DNA from: an uncultured Bacteroidales bacterium
Lineage (GTDB): Bacteria; Bacteroidota; Bacteroidia; Bacteroidales; Paludibacteraceae
Assembly: GCA_944321895.1 (NCBI GenBank)
Contig: CALUNA010000015.1
Location: forward strand, 21,701-85,700
Reading direction: 5' to 3'
DNA length: 64,000 nt
The translations under genes and the position numbers were made by a program. The notes beneath the pieces were generated by a model. The model made no database searches. It saw nothing but the letters and a program-made list of their open reading frames with translations, and was not told the origin of the DNA. The stretch's first letter is position 1, and the number at the start of each line of letters is the position of its first letter. Below, piece after piece: positions 36,239 through 44,851 of the stretch.

Positions 36239-37620
36239 ATTGTCTGCTGTCCGATCCATCCGCCTACGGTAAACGGCTGGCCATCCTGCAATTCTGGTTG
36301 GAAGAATATCTCCTCGGTAGTCGGGAAATACTTGGAATATGTAGCAATCATTTCGTTGGCATCAGCTTCGCAACTTGGGTCAACTTGTTTTGCTTTCCTG
36401 AACTCGTCTACAGCAACCCAGAACACGGTTTTGTTTAGCACGGGGTTGTCATAGGGCTTTGATTGTGCATATAACATTCCGATAAGAAGGTAAGGTTTGC
36501 CCTGGTCGGGATTGAATTCCAGTGATTTACGTGCATTGGTCCGTGCCGCACTGAAATTCTTCAGATCGTTTCCGTATACTTGGGCAATTTTGAAATACTG
36601 CTCGGCTTTTTCCATATCGTCGGTTGATAGCTTGATGGATTCTTCGTAATATGCGATGGCTTGTGCGAAATCATTACGCAGGTACGACATCTCGGCGCAA
36701 CCGTTGGCCGATTCTGATGACGGGGATATCTTGTGCGCTTTTTCCGATGCAGCAAAGTAAACCTCTGATTTTGTGCAGCCGGTACGTTTGTAGAATGCAA
36801 TAATGCGGTTCAGAAAATCCAAGTCATTGCTGGCGGCAACTTCGTTGTTGTAGATGTTATCCAATATTCCACAATCGGCAACACCGCTTTGTACGAACAA
36901 CGCATCCAGACCGATTTTGATTTGTCCGGCCATTTCGGCATAGCGATTGGTTTCATCTTTGGCTATAACATCCAGATATTCTGTTGCTTTCAGGTAGTCA
37001 TTGATGAATTTCTCTCCATGTTCGGGTCTGACTTTGTAGATATTTGATGACAGAACCACGAATTGTTGCAGGACTCCTACTTCTGATTCGGCTTTCATTC
37101 CATTGACGGATTTTTCCAGCCATTGGTAGGCATTTTCCTTGAGGCTGTCTTCAGGGAAGTATGTAATATAGTCCAGTGCTTTCACTCCCAGTATCCAGCT
37201 TGTCGGGTATTTCGGGTCATCACCAAAATACTTGATGCGTTGGTCATACATCTTCATCAGGCGTTTTCTGAGGATATCGCGTTCGGCCGGATCCGTGGTC
37301 TGGCTCAGTTGCCAATGTAGAATATTGCGTCCCTGCGAATAGATGGCTTTGTTGCCGTTTGGGCATTCGTTGAATGCGGCCAGCCACGGTTCTACTGCAT
37401 CGGCATATTGCTTGTTTTTGGCGGATTCGTTGAACAGGCTGATGTTGATCAGACATTCTTCTGTGATTTCAGGAACACTTTCCTCTTCGGCAACCGTTTC
37501 CTCTACGGTTGTGGTTGTTTGTTCGGTTTCTGCTTTTCTGTCTTTCTTTGATGCTTTTTGTGCCAGGCAGTTCGTGCTTAGAAAAGCAGTGCAGATTGTA
37601 ATTACAAGTAATGTTTTCAT
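36229..37620 (-). CDS. Exported TPR-type protein of the coaX-lptC run
   Basis: A 463-residue protein. The signal peptide (LSTNCLA-QKA) is followed by an acidic stretch (VEETVAEEESVPEITEECL) and helical repeats. The clearest TPR-like ones are at about 305-380 (SYLRNDFAQAIAYYEESIKL and RTNARKSLEFNPDQGKPYLL). It is found between the outer membrane protein and lptC, a pairing common in Bacteroidales. Function unknown; an envelope-assembly role is an inference from neighbours. Confidence 0.88.
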   Translation of the reverse strand: MKTLLVITICTAFLSTNCLAQKASKKDRKAETEQTTTTVEETVAEEESVPEITEECLINISLFNESAKNKQYADAVEPWLAAFNECPNGNKAIYSQGRNILHWQLSQTTDPAERDILRKRLMKMYDQRIKYFGDDPKYPTSWILGVKALDYITYFPEDSLKENAYQWLEKSVNGMKAESEVGVLQQFVVLSSNIYKVRPEHGEKFINDYLKATEYLDVIAKDETNRYAEMAGQIKIGLDALFVQSGVADCGILDNIYNNEVAASNDLDFLNRIIAFYKRTGCTKSEVYFAASEKAHKISPSSESANGCAEMSYLRNDFAQAIAYYEESIKLSTDDMEKAEQYFKIAQVYGNDLKNFSAARTNARKSLEFNPDQGKPYLLIGMLYAQSKPYDNPVLNKTVFWVAVDEFRKAKQVDPSCEADANEMIATYSKYFPTTEEIFFQPELQDGQPFTVGGWIGQQTICR

Positions 37621-37654
37621 AAAATATATGATTAGAAAGAAACAATAAATATGA

Positions 37655-38917
37655 TTATAATTTACGTTTAAAGAACCAGTTCTCGTTTACGCTGGTGCTG
37701 ATGGTGAACTTAAAGTAATCTTCACGCAACGATACGGTAGAACCGACTTTGCCATATTCAAATGTTGCATTAATGACGGAATTTGAGTTCCGCAGTGGAA
37801 ATCCGACTCCAATGGCGGCTCCAATGTTATTTGAAAAAAAGTCCTTTTGCACGCCTGTAATGTATGAGTTGGATATGTTTATTCCAGCCCGGAAAGCCAT
37901 CCTGTCTATGTATTTTTGCCCCATGGGATTATGTCTGTATTCTGCGCCCAATGCAAATTTCATGCGATTCTGCAAACTGTCCGTCTTTCCGAAGTATTTG
38001 GCACTGGCCCAGTCCTGAAAATTGTAGTCGGCACTGATTACCAAACGGTTGTCGTATGTGTATTGTATTCCGACTCCATAACACATAGGCAAGTCAAAAC
38101 CATCTGATGAAATATTCGTCGTGTCGTTTGTGTTTGTCTCTATTTGCAGGAAAGTTCCGTTTAGCTTTGATTTGTTCTCAAAAGTAGCTCCTAACACAAT
38201 GTTGTGTTTTTTGGCAAATGTATGATATGCCTGAATACCGTATCTGAAACGAAAATCGCTTACGTCGATGTAATTTCTTTGCAATACGGTAGCATACGTG
38301 CTTGATGTAAAACTGAGGCTTCTCATATTTTCCACTTTTCCGAACATGTAATAGGCATTGGCGCCGATTGAAACATGTTTGAACAATTCAAAGGACAATC
38401 CCATATATACCTGGCTGATACCTCCTTCTCCATAATAGTTCTTGGTCCAGTATGCATGTGTCGGATTTCCGTTTACATCCGTTTGCCCCGTTATCACCAG
38501 AGAGTCCGATTCCGTCAAATCGTATCCTACTGATGAATATGGCAACAATCCTGCACTGAAGCCGATCCATTTGCCAATGGGAAATTGCATGGTTATGTAT
38601 TCCAGATTCCCGTTGAATGTATTGCGATGCCCTGCCTGGTCGGTAAGCCTGGACGTCAATATGCTTGCTCCCACATCAAACATGAAGGTCATGGAATCAA
38701 CTGCCGTATAAGATGCCGGGTTTGCAGAGTTGATGCTTTTATTTGACCTTGTGGCGGTGGAAACGCCTCCCATTGCTCTTTGTTCTCCATTTGCGTTGTT
38801 GCTGATATCACCATATCCGAAACGTGTGTATGGCGAATTCGTGTTGTTCTGGGAACTGGCATGTTGATATACCGTACACACAAATAAAACGAACAGCGTT
38901 ATCCTGAGTTTATGCAT
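37655..38917 (-). CDS. Outer membrane beta-barrel protein
   Basis: A 420-residue protein with a signal peptide (HASS-QNN) and a pattern of amphipathic strands with aromatic residues to the last strand, ending near FKFTISTSVNENWFFKRKL. The start NNTNSPYTRFGYGDI and the GGVSTATRSNKSINSANPAS segment recall FadL/OmpP1-type barrels of Bacteroidetes. It may be a porin or lipid transporter; substrate unknown. Its start overlaps the coaX stop by 8 bp. Confidence 0.8.
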   Translation of the reverse strand: MHKLRITLFVLFVCTVYQHASSQNNTNSPYTRFGYGDISNNANGEQRAMGGVSTATRSNKSINSANPASYTAVDSMTFMFDVGASILTSRLTDQAGHRNTFNGNLEYITMQFPIGKWIGFSAGLLPYSSVGYDLTESDSLVITGQTDVNGNPTHAYWTKNYYGEGGISQVYMGLSFELFKHVSIGANAYYMFGKVENMRSLSFTSSTYATVLQRNYIDVSDFRFRYGIQAYHTFAKKHNIVLGATFENKSKLNGTFLQIETNTNDTTNISSDGFDLPMCYGVGIQYTYDNRLVISADYNFQDWASAKYFGKTDSLQNRMKFALGAEYRHNPMGQKYIDRMAFRAGINISNSYITGVQKDFFSNNIGAAIGVGFPLRNSNSVINATFEYGKVGSTVSLREDYFKFTISTSVNENWFFKRKL

Positions 38918-39638
38918 TGTATTCCAATATTCGGTTCAGGCCAATTAGTACCAAAAATATTTCTACAAAGGTCGTAATTTTTAACCGGTTATGAAAGTAA
39001 TAAAGGTTTCCTCCTGTTAAAAAAGTCAAAACATCTGAGTATGAGCGGTGTAGCTGTTCATAATAGCTTTCAATTTCAAAAACGATTCCGTTCATTACAC
39101 CGCTTGCAATGGCTTCTTCCGTGTTTTGTCCGATCAGTTGCCAGTCAGTGTGCTCTTTGATGTTGATCAGCGGCAATTGTTTGGTGTAGTCATGCAAGGC
39201 TTTGAGGCGCATTTTTACGCCGGGAGCGATATTTCCACCGACATACTGGTTTTGTGCATTTACGATATCATATGTTATGGCGGAGCCAATGTCGATAATC
39301 AGCAGATTTCTGTTTGGCTGCAGGAAGTTGGCACCGACAGCAGCAGCCAACCGGTCGTTTCCCAGGGAGGTTGGAGTCTTGTACAGGTTGTCTATTGGCA
39401 GAGGAACCGTATGGTCAAGGTGGATGAATTTCTTGACGTGCTGCCGTATAAATGACTCATGGGCGGCATTTGCATCCACAACGCTTGACAGGATGCAGCT
39501 TTCTATCGCATGGTCTCTGAACAAGGCAATCAGGTCTTCCGTGGCAAAGTTCTTATATAACTTGTTGTCAATGAGCCTGTTCTTGTCGAAAATGCCGATT
39601 TTTGTGCATGAATTTCCTTGATCAATGCATAAGTTCAT
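38910..39638 (-). CDS. coaX: Type III pantothenate kinase
   Basis: A 242-residue ASKHA-fold kinase that phosphorylates pantothenate, the first step of CoA synthesis. CIDQGNSCTKIGIF holds the catalytic Asp6. Also visible are LGNDRLAAAVGAN, LIIDIGSAITYDIV and GGNIAPGVKMRLKALHDYT. It begins 1 bp after the hisG stop and overlaps the barrel gene, so it is tightly co-transcribed with both. Confidence 0.94.
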   Translation of the reverse strand: MNLCIDQGNSCTKIGIFDKNRLIDNKLYKNFATEDLIALFRDHAIESCILSSVVDANAAHESFIRQHVKKFIHLDHTVPLPIDNLYKTPTSLGNDRLAAAVGANFLQPNRNLLIIDIGSAITYDIVNAQNQYVGGNIAPGVKMRLKALHDYTKQLPLINIKEHTDWQLIGQNTEEAIASGVMNGIVFEIESYYEQLHRSYSDVLTFLTGGNLYYFHNRLKITTFVEIFLVLIGLNRILEYNA

Positions 39639-39639
39639 G

Positions 39640-40491
39640 TTACAATATCATTTTTTCTATGGGGACGACTAAAATACCTTCTGCGCCCAAAGATTTCAAT
39701 TTTCCAATAACTTCCCAAAAACGTTGTTCGTCGATGACTGCATGCAGCGAACTCCAGCCTTCTTTTGCCAATGGCATTATGGATGGACTGCGCATTCCAG
39801 GCAAAACTTCTATGATTTGCTGCAGGTTGGCCGTCGGAATGTTCATCAGGACATATTTCTTGCCTTCTGCCAGTTGCACAGCATTGAAGCGGAACAGCAA
39901 TTCGTCCAGAATGGCTCTTTTCTCGGCTGAAAGCTGTGGATTGGCAATCAGGATGGCTTCCGATTGCATGACAACTTCTACTTCTTTCAGCTGGTTGGTA
40001 ACCAACGTGCTTCCAGAACTGACAATGTCAAAGATAGCATCTGAAAGACCTATGCCGGGAGATATCTCCACCGACCCGGTGATTACGTGGATATCGGCAT
40101 TTATTTGGTGTGCCTGCAAAAAGTCTTTCAGAATTTTAGGATATGAAGTTGCTATTGTCTTGCCATTGAACCATTCCAGGCCAGGGTAGTTTTCCGATTT
40201 CGGAATGGCCAAGGAGAGGCGGCATTTGCTGAATCCCAGTTTTTTGATTATTCTGGCCGGTTCTCCTTTTTCTACAAATTCATTTTCACCCACAATGCCT
40301 ATGTCGGCAGCGCCATTGGCAACGGATGGTGGAATGTCGTCATCGCGTAGAAACAGCATTTCGGCCGGAAAATTGCGTGCTGCGACCAAAAGCATGCGGT
40401 TGCCTTTGTCCAGCTTAATGCCGGCTTCTGCAATTAATGACATGGTTTCATCGTATAGCCTTCCCTTGGTTTGTACTGCAATGCGTAGCAT
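39640..40491 (-). CDS. hisG: ATP phosphoribosyltransferase, long form
   Basis: A 283-residue HisG that joins ATP and PRPP in the first step of histidine synthesis. IAVQTKGRLYDET is the start, with DIGIVGENEF, IATSYPKILKDFL and SGSTLVTNQLKEVE. The C-terminal regulatory domain (about 205-283) marks the long, HisZ-independent form, which is inhibited by histidine. In many Bacteroidales hisG heads a hisGDCB operon. Here coaX follows instead and no other his gene is nearby. Confidence 0.95.
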   Translation of the reverse strand: MLRIAVQTKGRLYDETMSLIAEAGIKLDKGNRMLLVAARNFPAEMLFLRDDDIPPSVANGAADIGIVGENEFVEKGEPARIIKKLGFSKCRLSLAIPKSENYPGLEWFNGKTIATSYPKILKDFLQAHQINADIHVITGSVEISPGIGLSDAIFDIVSSGSTLVTNQLKEVEVVMQSEAILIANPQLSAEKRAILDELLFRFNAVQLAEGKKYVLMNIPTANLQQIIEVLPGMRSPSIMPLAKEGWSSLHAVIDEQRFWEVIGKLKSLGAEGILVVPIEKMIL

Positions 40492-40516
40492 GTGATTGTG
40501 CGTTAAATTTCGGGCG

Positions 40517-40524
40517 CAAAGGTA
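40517..40524 (-). promoter_or_regulatory. -7 box for the hisG-lptC run
   Basis: Minus strand TACCTTTG, about 25 bp before the hisG ATG. No attenuator-like leader fits in the short gap. Confidence 0.6.
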
Positions 40525-40626
40525 AGTTTTTTTGTTTGTTGGCAGAATAGATTGGCAAAAAAATCTGTTTTAGACATGATTTTAACGGGAAAATGTCTCG
40601 GGCCATGGCTGGCAATCGGCACAAAA

Positions 40627-40659
40627 AAAACTGTCCGATCTTGTGAACCGGACAGTTTT
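40627..40659 (-). terminator. Terminator of the small lipoprotein gene
   Basis: AAAACTGTCCG and CGGACAGTTTT, loop of 11, followed on the minus strand by T8. Confidence 0.9.
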
Positions 40660-40678
40660 CTGTATTGCAAAAGATTTA

Positions 40679-40867
40679 TTATTCTGCAACGGGAGCTTCT
40701 GCAGTTGCAACGGAATCAACGGCAACGGAATCAACGGTAACGGTTTCTTCAACTACAACTTCTTCAACAACGGCCGGTGCTTCTTCAGTAGCTTCGTTGT
40801 TGTTGGCTTTCTGGCCACATGCAGCAAATGCAAATGCAACGGCAGCAAACAAAAATACTTTTTTCAT
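40679..40867 (-). CDS. Small acidic lipoprotein
   Basis: A 62-residue product. The signal peptide ends in the lipobox AFAACG (Cys about 17); the mature part is almost only Glu, Val, Ala and Thr, with a repeated VDSVA unit. No fold is recognisable. It has its own TATCTTTG promoter box and a strong terminator, so it is probably abundant. Short acidic lipoproteins of this sort are common in Bacteroidales; their role is unknown. Confidence 0.8.
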   Translation of the reverse strand: MKKVFLFAAVAFAFAACGQKANNNEATEEAPAVVEEVVVEETVTVDSVAVDSVATAEAPVAE

Positions 40868-40914
40868 TTCGTTTTAATTTTAAAAAATTGAACAATTTGG
40901 TTTTAAAAACGCCG

Positions 40915-40922
40915 CAAAGATA
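40915..40922 (-). promoter_or_regulatory. -7 box for the small lipoprotein gene
   Basis: Minus strand TATCTTTG. Confidence 0.65.
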
Positions 40923-40998
40923 CACTTTTTTTCTTTAAGTTGTTATCAAAACATAAGTTTTTCCTGATTTTTTTATTGGTTACTTGTTTTTTCCCGTA

Positions 40999-42783
40999 TC
41001 AGTCCTTGAAACCGGTCGTGTAAAGGTAACGTTTGATGCTCTTTTTGGGCGTTTTTTCAAATTCGTGCGGGTATAATTTGATTTTTGAGATGTTTTCGTA
41101 TGCAGCAACCATGCTGTTCAGTGTCTTTCTGTTTTCTTCCATCATCTCTTGCAGTTGCGACTGGTTGAGGTGTTCGGCATCTACGGCTTCGTAATCCGGA
41201 CATACCAATGCAATGAGCTTGCCTTCATGTTGCATGACCAGGCTTTCCATGACGTAGGGCAGGTTGTTCAGGCGTGCCTCTATTTCTTCCGGATAAATAT
41301 TTTGTCCGTTTGCGCCGAGAATCATGGTTTTGTTGCGGCCACGAATAAAGATATTCTTGTTTTCATCGATTGTGCCCAGATCGCCGGTACGTAACCAGCC
41401 GTCTTCTGTGAAAATGGCTTTGGTGGCATCCGGATTTTTGTAGTAGCCGGACATTACGTTTTCGCCGCGTACCAGAATTTCACCGATGCCATCGGCATCC
41501 GGATGGTCTATTTTGGCTTCCATGTTGTATAAGACCTTGCCGGTGGAGAATGGAACAAATTCCTGCCATGGAGCATAGGATATCAACGGGGCACATTCCG
41601 TCATGCCGTAGCCCACTGTGAACGGGAACTTGATTTTGTGGAAAAAGTCTTCCACTTCGGCGTTCAGGGGTGCACCACCGACAACGATTTCTACAAATTC
41701 CCCTCCAAATGCATCTATCAGCTTTTTCCTGATTTGGTTCAGAACTTGTTGGTCCAGGAACGGAATGCTCAATACCCAGCGCATGGAAGGTTTTGCCAAT
41801 AGTGGCAGTATCTGTTTTTTGTATATCTTTTCTATAATCAGCGGCACGCAAAAAATAACATGCGGACGGATTTCCGAGAACGCTTTCAGCAGGATTTTGG
41901 CCGATGGCGTCTTCCCGATGAAATGGGTGTGACCGCCGGCGCACACGGAAGTCAGAAAGTCGAACGCACAGCCGTAGGCGTGTGCAAGAGGCAGGAATGC
42001 GACAACGCGATCTCCGCGTCTCACCAGGTTGGTCGTAAAGCCAAAGGTTACATTACCGGCAAGTGCATTCCCGCTTGTCATGACGCCCTTGCTGAATCCG
42101 GTGGTACCGGATGTGTAATTGATGGACACGATTTCCGTATTGGGCTTGTCTATGTAACGGACACAGTCCGGATAGAATCCATCGCTGTATTTTTCGGCAA
42201 ATATCTTTTCTATGTTTGGAAGTGAGATCTGCTCTAAGGTGAATTGCGGTTCTTCTGCTTGTTCTTCAGCCGTTTCATGCTCGTTCTCAACGGGAATCTT
42301 GTCACCAATTTCTTCTGCAATTTCTTCTGCAAGTTCGCTGTCCTTGAGCGACCGTTTCCTGTGGATAATGGTAATGGGTTTGCATGTGGATATGGAAAAT
42401 ACGGCTTGAACCGTGTTCAGGCGTTCTTCTTCCAGATTTTCCCAAATGTTGTCACTGACAAACAGCAGTTTGGCCTCGGAGTGGTTCACAATATGATGAA
42501 TGTCGTTGGCATTGAAGTCCTGCAGGATAGGGACTATGATTGCTCCGTATGTTATTGTGGCAATGTATGTTATGGCCCAGTTGGCATTGTTGCGACCGAC
42601 CAGTGCTATTTTGTCGTTGGGTTGTATGCCGCATTGCTGGAACAGAATGTGCAGTTTTTCTACGTTTTCGGCTACTTGGCCGTATGTGTACGTTAGATTT
42701 TCTCCGTAGTTTGTAAATGCCGGAAGTTCCCAGTTGGAACGGAATGAGTCTTCGAAAAGGCGAATGAAATTTTCTTTAACCAT
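40999..42783 (-). CDS. Long-chain acyl-CoA ligase (AMP-binding)
   Basis: A 594-residue ANL-superfamily enzyme that activates a carboxylic acid, probably a fatty acid, through an acyl-AMP. Core motifs: YTSGTTGFSKGVM (P-loop), VGYGMTECAP (A5), and DGWLRTGDLG then the RGRNKTMILGANGQNIYPEE hinge. An unusual acidic insert at about residues 147-182 (many Glu, with PVENEH and EEQAEEP) lies between the N-terminal lobe and the P-loop. The start is 42783, since the open frame further up crosses the promoter and a terminator hairpin. Confidence 0.92.
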   Translation of the reverse strand: MVKENFIRLFEDSFRSNWELPAFTNYGENLTYTYGQVAENVEKLHILFQQCGIQPNDKIALVGRNNANWAITYIATITYGAIIVPILQDFNANDIHHIVNHSEAKLLFVSDNIWENLEEERLNTVQAVFSISTCKPITIIHRKRSLKDSELAEEIAEEIGDKIPVENEHETAEEQAEEPQFTLEQISLPNIEKIFAEKYSDGFYPDCVRYIDKPNTEIVSINYTSGTTGFSKGVMTSGNALAGNVTFGFTTNLVRRGDRVVAFLPLAHAYGCAFDFLTSVCAGGHTHFIGKTPSAKILLKAFSEIRPHVIFCVPLIIEKIYKKQILPLLAKPSMRWVLSIPFLDQQVLNQIRKKLIDAFGGEFVEIVVGGAPLNAEVEDFFHKIKFPFTVGYGMTECAPLISYAPWQEFVPFSTGKVLYNMEAKIDHPDADGIGEILVRGENVMSGYYKNPDATKAIFTEDGWLRTGDLGTIDENKNIFIRGRNKTMILGANGQNIYPEEIEARLNNLPYVMESLVMQHEGKLIALVCPDYEAVDAEHLNQSQLQEMMEENRKTLNSMVAAYENISKIKLYPHEFEKTPKKSIKRYLYTTGFKD

Positions 42784-42829
42784 AATGTCGTTGTTATTAA
42801 GAAGCTGTGCTTCTTTTTGAATTCGGCCG

Positions 42830-42860
42830 CAAAAGTACAAAAAAACATGCACACTTCAAA
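42830..42860 (-). promoter_or_regulatory. Promoter of the acyl-CoA ligase gene
   Basis: Minus strand: TTTG (42857-42860), 19 bp, TACTTTTG (42830-42837). The -33 box is in the loop of the preceding terminator hairpin. Confidence 0.7.
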
Positions 42861-42879
42861 AAAAAGTGTGCATGTTTTT
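42839..42879 (-). terminator. Terminator of the Fe-S protein unit
   Basis: A perfect 16-bp stem (42841-42856 with 42864-42879), loop CAAAAAA, T-run on the minus strand. Confidence 0.9.
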
Positions 42880-42901
42880 GGGTGATTGTGCCTGGACGGT
42901 G

Positions 42902-43282
42902 TTAATCGCGTACACTGATAATCTTGTCTACGACCAGTTTGCTGACACCGCGCCATGGCAAAATGCCGAGATATTCCTGATAATGCAATTCCAGTGTCTT
43001 GCCGCTACACCGCATGAGCGAGTCGGCTACGGCCTGGTCTTGCACGGAGAATCGGAATTCATACGACTGTACTGCCGTGGTTGCATTTTTGGCGTTGAAG
43101 CCGCTTTGTATCATTTTGCCTTCGTAGGTTTTGAAAATGTAGCCTTTATGGGCAAAATAATTCAATTCTCCGGCAGCAACGCCTTCACTGAATACGAAGC
43201 AGAACTTGAAATAGAAGGCAACAGCCAGGGCGACAATAATGATGGCGCCGGTTATGCTCAGAATTTTTGTTGTACGTGTCAT
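42902..43282 (-). CDS. Small membrane-anchored protein, unknown
   Basis: A 126-residue protein with one N-terminal membrane helix (about 8-28, ILSITGAIIIVALAVAFYF) and an otherwise soluble domain (KGYIFKTYEGKMIQSGF, ELHYQEYLGILPWRGVS). I have seen similar Bacteroidales proteins mislabelled as 6-phosphogluconate dehydrogenase; no such domain is present. It follows the CCG-domain gene by 17 bp and is closed by a terminator, so the two form one unit. Confidence 0.78.
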   Translation of the reverse strand: MTRTTKILSITGAIIIVALAVAFYFKFCFVFSEGVAAGELNYFAHKGYIFKTYEGKMIQSGFNAKNATTAVQSYEFRFSVQDQAVADSLMRCSGKTLELHYQEYLGILPWRGVSKLVVDKIISVRD

Positions 43283-43299
43283 GTTTTTTTATTTGTTTG

Positions 43300-44019
43300 T
43301 TAGAATGATGCGAGAATGTCTGCCATGTGAATGGCTTTTATGGGCAATTTGTGTTTGGCGCAGTAGCCGTTGATGTTCATCATGCACGAGGCTTCGGTTG
43401 TGACAATATATTCAGCTCCAGTTGCCAGTGCGGAGCGTACTTTCTTTTCAACCATGGCCGTGGAAATATCCGTAAATTTGACAGAAAATGTTCCGCCGAA
43501 TCCGCAACAGCTTTCGCATTCCTGCATTTCCACCAATTCCAGACCTTGTACGTGCGAGAGTAGGGTGCGCGGTTCCTTCTTGATACCGTACTCGCGCAGA
43601 GCGGAGCAGGAATCGTGATAAGTTACCTTATGTGGAAATGTGGCACCGAAATCCGTAACGTGCACATGGTTTACGAGAAAATCGGTCAGTTCAAACAGAT
43701 TGGCTTTCATGCTTTTGAAACGTTCCTGATACGCGGGATTCGTGGACAGCACTTGTTCGTAGTGCAGTTTCATGAAGCCTGTACATGAGCCGGATGGTGA
43801 TACGATGGGCAGATTCTTGGAAAAATCGTCGATGAATTTCCGGGCGAGTTGTGCCGTTTCGTCCATATAGCCGCTGTTGAATGCGGGTTGGCCGCAACAT
43901 GTCTGTTCCGGATTGTAATGAATCTTGCAGCCTGCTTTTTCCAGCACTTTCCAGACATTCTTGCCTGTTTCGGGATACAGCTGGTCTATGTAGCAGGGAA
44001 TAAATAATTGTATGTCCAT
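43300..44019 (-). CDS. CCG-domain Fe-S protein (LutA/GlcF-like)
   Basis: A 239-residue protein with two cysteine-rich CCG domains: CCGQPAF (about 38) and CCGFGGTFSVK (about 180), and the KVTYHDSCSALREYGI region. This is the LutA/YkgE family, subunits of L-lactate or glycolate oxidation complexes that hold Fe-S clusters. No LutB or LutC partner is adjacent, so the redox partner is not shown here. The ATG at 44019 (MDIQLFIPCYIDQLYP) is the family start. Confidence 0.88.
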   Translation of the reverse strand: MDIQLFIPCYIDQLYPETGKNVWKVLEKAGCKIHYNPEQTCCGQPAFNSGYMDETAQLARKFIDDFSKNLPIVSPSGSCTGFMKLHYEQVLSTNPAYQERFKSMKANLFELTDFLVNHVHVTDFGATFPHKVTYHDSCSALREYGIKKEPRTLLSHVQGLELVEMQECESCCGFGGTFSVKFTDISTAMVEKKVRSALATGAEYIVTTEASCMMNINGYCAKHKLPIKAIHMADILASF

Positions 44020-44043
44020 AAAAATATGTCGTGAAAATATGGG

Positions 44044-44051
44044 CAAATGTA
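44044..44051 (-). promoter_or_regulatory. -7 box for the LutA-like gene
   Basis: Minus strand TACATTTG. Confidence 0.5.
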
Positions 44052-44189
44052 CGCAAATTTTGATGCATGCTGTTATTTCTTATGCCATTTTTTGAAAAAA
44101 CTTTTTGTCTTGGCTGTTTTTCTTGTTTTGTATTGCTCCTTGGTTTTGTATCGGCTTTTTGTTGGCAAACAGTGTTTTTTGCAAATAAA

Positions 44190-44221
44190 TTTGGTTTATA
44201 AAATAAACTTGTTTATATTTG
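44190..44221 (+). promoter_or_regulatory. Promoter of the DUF2141 gene
   Basis: TTTG (44190-44193), 20 bp, TATATTTG (44214-44221). A long leader (about 90 nt) precedes the ATG. Confidence 0.7.
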
Positions 44222-44315
44222 CACCGAAAATCAGTTGGAGTAAGGATTTGTGCACGGCCTTGCTTTATCTGGTCCGAACCAATTTTTTTATTTATTGACT
44301 CAAATAATTAAGGTT

Positions 44316-44711
44316 ATGAAATCAATCAGTTTTTTCTTTGTATTGGCATTTTTTCTGGTTGCAACAACTTCTCTGTTTGCTCAAGATGGCGAACAGGTTA
44401 TTGTCAAAATTTCCAATATTCCCGCTAACCAAGGAAAAGTAATGCTCACGACTGAAAATGGCAAGTATTACGGCATGGCAGATGCCACATCATCTACGGT
44501 AGATATCATATTGGATAACGTTCCTGATGGGAAATATACGGTCTATGTTTTTCACGATGCCAATGGTAATTATATAATGGACAAAGAAGGTGAGATACCA
44601 ATTGAATATTGTGCAACAGAGCATATCGATGTAAATGAGAATAACCGGCTTTTCGCAATAACTCTTGTTAATGTAAGGGAAAAGGTAAATGAAAAGCATG
44701 GAAACAGATAA
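44316..44711 (+). CDS. Exported DUF2141 protein
   Basis: A 131-residue protein: signal peptide (TSLFA-QDG), then a beta-sandwich-type DUF2141 domain with VPDGKYTVYVFHDANGNYIM and KEGEIPIEY, a calcium-site-like DANGN segment. The family is exported or in the outer membrane; its function is not known. The ATG at 44316 gives the signal peptide directly. No partner gene is evident; the next gene begins 140 bp on. Confidence 0.88.
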   Translation: MKSISFFFVLAFFLVATTSLFAQDGEQVIVKISNIPANQGKVMLTTENGKYYGMADATSSTVDIILDNVPDGKYTVYVFHDANGNYIMDKEGEIPIEYCATEHIDVNENNRLFAITLVNVREKVNEKHGNR

Positions 44712-44851
44712 AAGGAAACGACAATATCGTACGGCGTTTTACTTGTTGGCGGGAATTTCTGCGTTCATGACATTCTGTTTGCGGAGCCTTGGCTGATATT
44801 GAATGCTGTAAAATCTACAAAAAAATAACTGTAAATTAAGTTTGAAAGTAT

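Noticed and set aside
40679..40867. Repeated ACGGAATCAACGG units as a tandem repeat element
   Set aside because: They encode the VDSVA repeats of a small lipoprotein and do not extend beyond the gene.
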